64,000 nt of DNA. It comes from Pseudo-nitzschia pungens (lineage: Eukaryota; Bacillariophyta; Bacillariophyceae; Bacillariales; Bacillariaceae). Under the pieces are notes generated by a model. It did no database searches and was not told the DNA's origin. It saw only the letters and a list, made by a program, of their open reading frames with translations. The stretch spans positions 2,197,204-2,261,203 of the forward strand of contig CM074769.1 in assembly GCA_037355855.1 (NCBI GenBank). The letters run 5' to 3'. Shown here one piece after another: positions 1-8,100 of this stretch. Each line of letters starts with the position of its first letter. The first letter of the stretch is position 1. A program made the translations under genes and the position numbers.

Positions 1-291
1 CTTGACAAATTGACGGGCGTTGTGCTTGGACATGGACATAAAGGCAGCTCGGCGCTGTGGTCCAATGTTTTGGAAAGTGATGATGGTGGAATTAGATGAT
101 GGAGCTTGAGGAAAGGAATGACCAAAACTGTCAGAATCCTTAGCAGCAAGAGAGTCTCCATGAAGAGTTAATTGGACAAAATGAGAGACAGGGGAAGAGG
201 CGGAGGGGGAAAAGGGAGAAACAGGAGAAGCATTGATGGGATTTGGATTGGAAGGCATCCCATCAAACCTCATACCAGAATAGCTAACCAT
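1..291 (-). CDS. LINE copy 1 ORF2, N-terminal fragment cut by window edge
   Basis: The frame is open from the ATG at 291 to base 1 (97 codons) with no stop. It matches the N-terminus of the complete ORF2 of copy 2 (from 11025), including the Ser/Pro-rich leader and the start of the apurinic-type endonuclease domain. Its start codon overlaps the ORF1 stop as ATGGTTAG, with ORF2 in a different frame, exactly as in copy 2. The catalytic part of the endonuclease and all of the reverse transcriptase lie outside the window, so whether this ORF2 is intact cannot be judged. Confidence 0.85.
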   Translation of the reverse strand, partial: MVSYSGMRFDGMPSNPNPINASPVSPFSPSASSPVSHFVQLTLHGDSLAAKDSDSFGHSFPQAPSSNSTIITFQNIGPQRRAAFMSMSKHNARQFVK

Positions 292-3241
292 GATCAGAAG
301 GAAACCCAGTCTGTCGCAGGGATGGAAGAGTTGCCGGAGCTGATTTGGTGGAAACATTGGCATGGCTCAAATCACTGACACTAGCATCATGGCTGGAGGA
401 GAATGCAATTGCAGCAACTCCAAGCCTCAATGCAGAGGCTGCGTCTTCCCCACCACCGGCAGCAGGAACTGCAGTTGAGGAATCAGGAGAGGCCACAGGG
501 AGGTCACCAGCCATGGCATTCTGGGGAGGGTCAGGAACTGCAGGGGGAACTTCAGGAGGAATACCAGGAGAGGCATCAGCCTCGGCAACATTGGAAGGAT
601 CACCTCCAGTAGGAACACCACCTGCAGGCGCTGAAGCCTGGACATCAGTGAGATTGGAAGTACCGGTTGCTAAAGTATCCATGGATTGAGAATCATCAAA
701 TCCGCCACCACCACTGTCAGCACGGGCTTGGAGGTTAAAGTGCAGATCCAGATCAAAGGTGAGGTCTGGGGCAAGGTCAACTGACAAGTCATCATCAACA
801 AGTTCCCAATCTCTTGCATCCCCATCACCAAAAAAGGGAAGAGAGTCATCCTGCATTGGATCAGCAGCAGGTTCAGTTTCCACAACACAATTGGCAGCAT
901 CATCCCAATGGTAGGCTTCCATTTCAGTCAAGCACTCAGAAGAGAACCATTGTCGAACACAAGAACCATAATGAGCTTCCAGTATAATAGGCAGGAAAGA
1001 CAACATGGCCATTGCTTCAGCCTTGGTAGTGATATTGTACAAAGCAAGGATCTCGCCTCGGTATGAACTGGTATCGACAGAAAGAAAAAGAGGCCATGAC
1101 CAATTGTCACGGGTTCTGATACCCAGAAGCACACTGCGCAGTGTCTTCAAACCCAGCCCTTGGCCCAGGTCAACTGGAAGATCAAGATCAACTACCCCCA
1201 GAACAGGAGCAGTTTCATGGCTCTCAATAAATTTAGCTTGGCGGTGCTTAGCCTGGCGAACAGTCTTGAGCTTGGAGGGGGGAAGAGGTCTGTCAGAAGG
1301 ATTGGTAGCTGTCTCAATAAACTTGTAGAATTTACCATCAGGGAGAGAGGCAATGTCTGAAGGTTTGCACCGATTGAACTGGGCTTTGAGGAGCTTAACA
1401 GTTTGGGCGCGCTTTGTAGCATCACACAAAACATGTGCAGCCAGAACAGGATTGGGATCAGGAGTTCTGGAGTTGTCAAGGCTGATATTCTTCCTGATAA
1501 CAGCAATAGGACACGCCTGAAACCTGGGATGAGTCTGAAGCAATTCGTTGTAGTGGTCAAGATCAAAACTCTGCATGTAAGATCCAAGGAGAAAGCCACA
1601 TGTGACAATAACTGGGGCCTGTATGTGGTCATATTTCAGGTCCATGTCACGGTCTCTGAGCCTCTGGAGCAATTGTGTTGAAAAGAGTTTCTCCAGGGAA
1701 GCACTGTGGCCCACAAAGAAGCGTAGATGAGGAGCAGTTCTACTGCGAAGCCAGAGCTGAGCAACATACAATTCCAAGGTCTTCCTGTCAGGAAGTGTCG
1801 TCCAAAACTTGGTAACAGGCTTGGCCTTGGGGTTGAGCCTGGCTCTGGAGGGAAAAACATACAACACCAGGCGCTTGTCAACAGTCCATAGTAGATCCAA
1901 AGCTTCCTTGAGAGACTTGAGCAGCTCATCATATAGTTCCCCAGGGTGTTGTGACATCAACCTTGGAAGGGACAGAGTGACATAAGAACGATGAGAACAC
2001 TTGGTGCCAGCAGTGACATCCACTGGAGCTCTAGAATCACTGGAGCAAACCCCTCGGCGTTGGAGGAAATGCCCAGCAGAGGAGGACAAGACAGTAGCAT
2101 CACCACCACCAGGAAGAAAGGACACTGATTTGGAAGTGGAAGCATCATCAACTGCAGTTGGCGCAGGTGTAGGAGGTCGCTTCTTGAAATACCAGTGGGA
2201 GCCAAGCACCTGATTGGCTGCCAACCAAACTCGTCCTTCAGTGCTGGGCAAAAGGTTACCTTCACAATACAGGTCATCAAAACACTCAGGAGACATCTTG
2301 GCCAAACCAATAAGACATCTCTTCAGAGCATGGCCTGAAGGTTGCTTGGTCCAGTCTGCAGAGGCTTGAAAGCAGAGAGTAGCAAGGGAAACCAGGGACT
2401 CCACAGAAGCAGTTCTCCACTCAGGGTTGTCAGGAAAAGCTTGAGCATATGCTGGAGGGATGGCAGACTGACAGACATCATGGATGGATTTCTTGTCATT
2501 CCCATCTTTCTTGCTGAAGAAGTGAGTGGGGCTAGGACACCCAGTCCATAGCCGGGATCCTGCTGGAGTTTTACGAAGAGTGTGGATAGGGGTGGGAATG
2601 GAAGCACGACCAGTAAAAGGCCCCTTACCGTAGAAGCACCAGAGGAAGGAATCTGAGTGAGCTTTGTTGGCAGCAGCCAGGGCTTTCTTGCGCAGGGTAT
2701 GTCGCTCTGCAGACGGTGTGTCAGAAAGAAAAGCAAGAGTAGCTTGTTTCAGACTAGACTTGGAAGGAGAGACCTTGGAAGGAGGGTGCTTAGAGTCTGA
2801 GTGCTCAGAGCCTGGCTGGCCATCCCTAGACGTCGCACTGTTGGACTTTCCACTGTTGGGCTTCCCACTGTTGGACGTCCCACTGTTGGAATTTCCACTG
2901 TTGGGCTTCCCACTGTTGGACTTCCCACTGTCAGACGTCCCACTGTCGGACTGCCCACTGCCTGAATGCCCTGTGTCTGAATGCCCAGTGCCTGACTGCT
3001 CAGTGCTCATATCAACATCATCTAGTGCACCAGTAGACACGGCAGAAGTGAAGGACATATCATCATCAGAAGGGAGCGAATCCCTAGCTGTACGGGGAGA
3101 GGGAGGGGGAGAGGGAGTAGCCTGAAGAACGGAACCAGCAGGTAGTCGGCGGGAAGGGGTCCCCGTAAAGGCGCGTTTGTTTGAAGGAGTGTTAGCCAAG
3201 GTAGACCTTTTTCGCCTGGAAGCTGGCGGGGGGAGAGGCAT
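284..3241 (-). CDS. LINE ORF1 protein (985 aa), intact
   Basis: This is the first ORF of the LINE, probably an RNA-binding partner protein by position; no known domain or zinc knuckle is recognisable. The N-terminus (to about residue 160) is rich in Ser, Gly, Pro and Asn. It holds a run of five-residue units of the N-S-G-x-(S/P) type coded by a 15-bp minisatellite (about 2835–3000). A Pro/Thr/Val segment follows near residue 355, then a folded-looking middle (about 430–760). The C-terminus is acidic and Gly/Asp-rich. The ATG at 3241 is the first in frame after the 5' UTR. Copy 2 has the same protein with scattered substitutions and a slightly different repeat, broken by an insertion. The last codons overlap the start of ORF2. 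Confidence 0.85.
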   Translation of the reverse strand: MPLPPPASRRKRSTLANTPSNKRAFTGTPSRRLPAGSVLQATPSPPPSPRTARDSLPSDDDMSFTSAVSTGALDDVDMSTEQSGTGHSDTGHSGSGQSDSGTSDSGKSNSGKPNSGNSNSGTSNSGKPNSGKSNSATSRDGQPGSEHSDSKHPPSKVSPSKSSLKQATLAFLSDTPSAERHTLRKKALAAANKAHSDSFLWCFYGKGPFTGRASIPTPIHTLRKTPAGSRLWTGCPSPTHFFSKKDGNDKKSIHDVCQSAIPPAYAQAFPDNPEWRTASVESLVSLATLCFQASADWTKQPSGHALKRCLIGLAKMSPECFDDLYCEGNLLPSTEGRVWLAANQVLGSHWYFKKRPPTPAPTAVDDASTSKSVSFLPGGGDATVLSSSAGHFLQRRGVCSSDSRAPVDVTAGTKCSHRSYVTLSLPRLMSQHPGELYDELLKSLKEALDLLWTVDKRLVLYVFPSRARLNPKAKPVTKFWTTLPDRKTLELYVAQLWLRSRTAPHLRFFVGHSASLEKLFSTQLLQRLRDRDMDLKYDHIQAPVIVTCGFLLGSYMQSFDLDHYNELLQTHPRFQACPIAVIRKNISLDNSRTPDPNPVLAAHVLCDATKRAQTVKLLKAQFNRCKPSDIASLPDGKFYKFIETATNPSDRPLPPSKLKTVRQAKHRQAKFIESHETAPVLGVVDLDLPVDLGQGLGLKTLRSVLLGIRTRDNWSWPLFLSVDTSSYRGEILALYNITTKAEAMAMLSFLPIILEAHYGSCVRQWFSSECLTEMEAYHWDDAANCVVETEPAADPMQDDSLPFFGDGDARDWELVDDDLSVDLAPDLTFDLDLHFNLQARADSGGGGFDDSQSMDTLATGTSNLTDVQASAPAGGVPTGGDPSNVAEADASPGIPPEVPPAVPDPPQNAMAGDLPVASPDSSTAVPAAGGGEDAASALRLGVAAIAFSSSHDASVSDLSHANVSTKSAPATLPSLRQTGFPSDHG

Positions 3242-5131
3242 GGTGAGGCTAGGATCGTCTGAATAGGCGTGTTGGCTCGGGCGCTGGTAGGCTGTCAGTG
3301 TTAACCTGTATGGATATATACAGATGGGTGTATTCTACACTGCTCTGGGAGTGCAACTGCTGGTGAGCTGACTGCTGGTGGGCTGACTGCTGGTGGGCTG
3401 ATTGCTGAGAGCCTGACTGCTGGGAGCCTGACTGCGGGATGGATAGCTTGGGGTTGTACGCTGGGTTTGATAGCTTGGGGTTGTACGCTGGGTTTGAACC
3501 AGGGTACAGCAGCAACAACAGGTCCAACGTTGTTCTGGACAGGAAAAAACTCCAGGGGATCCAAAAAGAACTGGAGCACTACCAGAAATGGCACGTTCGA
3601 AACCCACAGAGGTGCTCTGGAGTTACAAAATTTAGAAACTCCTGTAGACTACTCGAAATTGTTGCTAAAAAACGAGCAAAATTTGTCTCACACTTGGAGC
3701 GCAAAAACTCTGCGCGGAAGAACTCTGCAGATCGTGTAGGCGTGTAGGCTTGGACTCTAGGCTTGTACTCGTACTGTACTCGTAGCGTAGCTTGAAAATT
3801 GTGCAAATTTGAACAATTTTGCAACTACTGCAAATCGTGTAGGCTTTTAGGCTTGCAAATTCGAATCGTTAACGATTTGAATTGAAATACAGCAGCCCAC
3901 CAGGGAAGCTTGTACGTTGAAAACAGGGGCTTTAGTAGGAACACTTAGGGACCGGGAGAGATCAATGGCAGGGCACACTTAAAAGGCTCAAGAGGGAACT
4001 TGAAGTTCAAACTCGCAAGTACTTTTAAGTGGAAACAGTATCCAGGGGCAATTGGCTTGAAAACAGGGACCTTGAGCGAGGCACTTAGGGACCAGGGAAG
4101 CAGTGGAAACAGTATCCGGGGGCAATTGGCCTGAAAACAAATACCTTGAGCGAGACACTTAGGGACCAGGGAAGCTGCTTGCTTGAAAACAGGGGCTTTA
4201 GTAGAAAGACCTAGGGACCAGGGGGAGGCTTGTGTCTTGAAAACAGTGTCGAACTTGAAGTTCAAGTTGGGGTTGCTTAATAGCGAAAACACTTAGGGAT
4301 CAGGGAACTCGCGGACACTTAGGGACCAGGGAAATTGTAGTCTTGAAAACAAGGGGCTGTAGTAGCTGTAGTCTTGGAAACAAGAGTGCAATAAGTAGGA
4401 GGTACTTAGGGATCGGTTGGTCTTGGCTTGAAAACAGGTGTAGTAGGGGAAGCCTTAAGCGAAAACACTTAGGGACTAGGGGGCTTGGCTAGGAATCAGG
4501 GGTACTCTTAAGTGATAAACACATAAGGAGTGGTGGGCAATTGGCTTGAAAATAAAGGGGGAACTGGAAGATATGCTCGCGTGAACGTGCAAATACTTAA
4601 GGATCAGCGCGTAGGAACCTTCTAGAAGGGGGGGTTTGTATGTGTTCGACAACTTCAACTTGAAAAGGCTTATGGAAGTCAGCAAGGAACCTTGAAGAAT
4701 GTAGAACGTTAAGTGGATATCACTTAAGGGGCTTGAAAGACTGTATAGCGTTAAATAATAAGGTAGCTTGAAAACAGATCGAAAAACAAACCGAGCTCGG
4801 AGACAAAGCGGAACCGAAACAGAATCAGCTGTAGAAATTAGTACTGGGAGTTCTGTAGAAATTATGTGTCCTTGTTTTCGGTCGTGTTGCTTGTTGCTTG
4901 CCGACCGTCGACAGGAAACAAGGAACCAAAGCAACCAAAGGAAGCAAGGAGCAGCCAAACAAACAGCAGAATCAGATAGGGGAGGTCTCTGTTAATAGGT
5001 GTAGTGCTTGGTTTTGTTGTAGGAGCTTTAGAAGTGAGTGAGATATCAAAGGGGAAAGTTGTGTAGAAATCTACGTGTTTTAAGTACTGGAACATCGGAA
5101 CGTCGGACAAAATCGCGCGTCGCAAAATTGT
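3242..5131 (-). other. 5' UTR of LINE copy 1 with degenerate repeats
   Basis: The leader runs from the element terminus to the ORF1 ATG. On the plus strand it contains many imperfect units built on CTTGAAAACAGG and CACTTAGGGACCAGG (about 3900–4500). Close to ORF1 is a small minisatellite, about 3355–3500, with CTGACTGCTGGTGGG-like 15-bp units and a doubled block of about 30 bp; copy 2 lacks it. Segment 3505–3640 matches, in opposite sense, the 3' non-coding part of the gag-only LTR element (34738–34885). No protein-coding frame is convincing. Confidence 0.7.
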
Positions 5132-5184
5132 GGGGACAGGATAAGAAGCAGGAACAGAAGACAAAACCAAGGTACAAAGTGTAA

Positions 5185-8100
5185 TCAACCCTGAGGTCCA
5201 GTAAGCCAGGCTCTGAGAAGAGCAGCCTCTTGTTGGTATGGCTGCACTGGTGGAACAGGCGCTGCATATTGCTTCCTTGCAAGGTGGATGGTTGCAAGCC
5301 ACTGCCGCTTGGCAGTCAGGGTGTAACCTTGTAGGACGTGGAACGGGGTTTGTAACAGGGAGTGTGACTGGGGAAGTGCACCAGCTGCACCAATTGCCAA
5401 TTCTGAGGTGATGGAAGCATCAAGAGATTGGTGTTGTTCAGCATCAAGGGTACCCCCAGGACCATGGAGTCGTTCATTCCTATAAGTCCAAAGATCCCAG
5501 GAGGTAAGAAAGAACTGATGGATGACAGCTGTAGCCCAACGTTTGGGAGAGCGCTTGCTTCCAATGTGGGAGTAGTAGTCAGCCTGAATTTGGTACCAGC
5601 GAGGAGACCACCTACCAAGAAGCCAGTTGTGCCAGCCAATAGTCCTCTGTGCCCTGACAGCAGAAGCAATTGCAAGTGAGTAGGATGATGGATAAATGGT
5701 CTGGCCCTTCCGAACTCTGGTGAGAAGATCCACAATGGCAACAACCAAGGATGGATCAGTTTGTTCAACTTCAAGCCTCTTCTGCAGTGGTCCCTTGAAA
5801 GCTGACACACTGTGCTGTACTGCCCCAGTGTCCTTGCAGGAGAGCACATGAGAGACCTTCTCGTTGTCTGCATCACACAATGGGCACCGGGAGTGATCCT
5901 GATACTGGTAGTGAAGTAGTTGGTTGCCAACACCAATGCATCCAGAAGCAAATTTGACAAACCACCGTTGCATGCCAGGAGGTAATCGCTTGAAGGCAGA
6001 CAGATGGGCACACCAATGGATGGAACTCAAAACAGGTTGTGGAATGGGAATATCATGGTGGGTCTGCCAGTATTTAAGAAGAGGAGGACCAGAAATGGCA
6101 ACATGCAGAGCATTCTGATCAAACCTTGAACACTTGCATCCATTGAGAGAAAAAGCCCAAGGCTCAAACACAAGTCTGGGATAGTGATGGGCCGAAGCTC
6201 TATGAACAGAGAGAAAGGCCTTTGCCATGCTGTCAACCTGATGATTGCGAAGGGCCCACCAATCAAGAAAGATTCCAGCTTGATGGCCCTGAACCCACTG
6301 AAAGTGCACAGAGATTGGCAGGGCAGAAATCATGTTTCTGATGACATAAACATAATCAAAAGACTTCTGGGAAATAACCAAAGGCCAAGATCCCTGAGCC
6401 TGTTTGAGAGCTGTGTCACCATCCAGAGCAATAGTGATAGAGCCAGAAGCAATATCAAAAAGATTCACCAGAGCAGTGCAACAGGTGAGAACTCCAATGA
6501 TACCCGCCAGTTCACTCCTGTAGGATGACTGATCCTCAGGAGATCCACTGACAAAATTACAGCCAGTGAGGAACAATGAAGCAGTCTTGGTGGAGGTATT
6601 GGGTGACAAAATGAAAGCAGAAGTTCCTCTGAGAAGGTCAGGATCAAATGAACCATCACATACAGCACTGGCAGTACCACTCTGGATAGCATCAACAAGG
6701 TGCTGACAGCCAGCCTGTGGTAGAGAATATTTGTGGAGAAGTACTCTTGGAGACGCACAGAGTGCATCAAAGGCATCTGCAGGGGAGTCTGGAAGAGAAT
6801 CAAAAGGATTGTACACCAGAGGATCCATGTCAGGAGGTTCGGAGACAAAGGCTGAGGACCCAACCACTCGAACAACTTGTCCGCAAATAACAGGGCAGAC
6901 AAGCACATCAGCACAGGCTGGTTTGTCAGAAATGAGTTCAGAAGTGACCCTGTATCTGCCCCTGCCCTGGGAGGTGCTCACAATCCAGCCAGTAGAAGTT
7001 TTGAAGAATATTCTGTTGGTAGATGGAGACAAAAACCAAGGCCAGAGAGAAGCTGTCTGGGGAGAGAGCCAATGCCCAAGATGAAAAGAAGGAGCCAGTG
7101 CCCTGGCTGCAGGGAGTGGACAAGGGGGAAGAAAACAGGTCTGAAGTGCCTTAGTCCAAAAACGCTTTGCTGCTGGAGGCCAAGATGGAGGACATCTCGG
7201 CCAGTCAAGATGATCCCTCAAGTGATTGGAGGAGGTCAGCTGGAAAGCCATGGGAGAGAGTCTTTTTCCATCTGGAGTACAAATGTCAGCAAGGGAAATA
7301 GCCTTGAGGGACATGCGCATGTGATTCAAGAGGGACAAGTCAGCACCTCTGAAGCCAGAGTTGACAAAGGCTTGCATGAGATAACAGTCATTGGAACGTA
7401 ACAGAGGAAGATCTGGGAAGTCTTCAAACAAGCTCACAGGGTGAACAGAGAAAAACTTCCACACATGTTTGTACCAGCAAGTAGTGACGTAGGAAGCAAA
7501 AGGATGATATGGTGTGACACCAAGATGGAGAGGAATGCCAAGTTCGAGCCGTAGAGACTCAGCAGTTAGCCTGAGAATCCGACCAGTTTGGGAGGACCTG
7601 ACTGATTCCTGAAAGAGGGTGGCAATATGACTGAACTCTTGGAGGAGGTAGGGATGAATGAAACCAAAGCCTTGATAGAGGGAAGGACCATAGAACACAT
7701 GTCTGGGAAATGTCCGTGACATCCCTGCTTTATTCAGCACAGGAACAAGAGCTGGGTGAATTATCTTAGTCCAAGTGGCCTCATCAAGTTGCGTGACAGG
7801 CATGGGGTATTCAACAGACTTCATGAAAGAATACTTGAAGGTGTAGAGGGATGCGCGCTTCTCACACTTGGAAGCCTTGAGCTGAGAGCCAAAAGACTGA
7901 GACTGTGACTGCATGTGAGCAATCTGTGCTTCCTCATTGCCATCCATGGAGATAAAAACCCCAAGAGTCTTGTCAGCATGGTCAACTTCAAAACGATCCA
8001 GGGTAGCTCGATTGCCATTCTTGTCAGCAACGGAGAAGTCACCGGGCATGTCAGCAATGGAACGATAATCCCAACCGGATCCATTCCATTTGAAATCAAT

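Larger units (their letters stand above)
1..5131 (-). mobile_element. LINE copy 1, 5' part (3' end lies beyond base 1)
   Basis: This non-LTR retrotransposon reads on the minus strand. From its 5' end at 5131 it has a 1.9-kb 5' UTR, an intact ORF1 (3241–284) and the start of ORF2 (291–1), then leaves the window. The 5' terminus starts ACAATTTTGCGACGCGCG, the same as LINE copy 2 at 17967. No LTRs are seen. Most positions I compared match copy 2, so both copies look young. It begins inside the 3' UTR of copy 2, 54 bp after that copy's ORF2 stop. I read this as a later insertion into copy 2, with the rest of copy 2 expected left of the window. A true tandem is the alternative. Confidence 0.85.

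Noticed and set aside
2664..3125. 153-codon plus-strand frame rich in Leu/Pro repeats, and its twin at 15593–16054
   Set aside because: Complement of the NSG minisatellite in LINE ORF1; an overprinted shadow.
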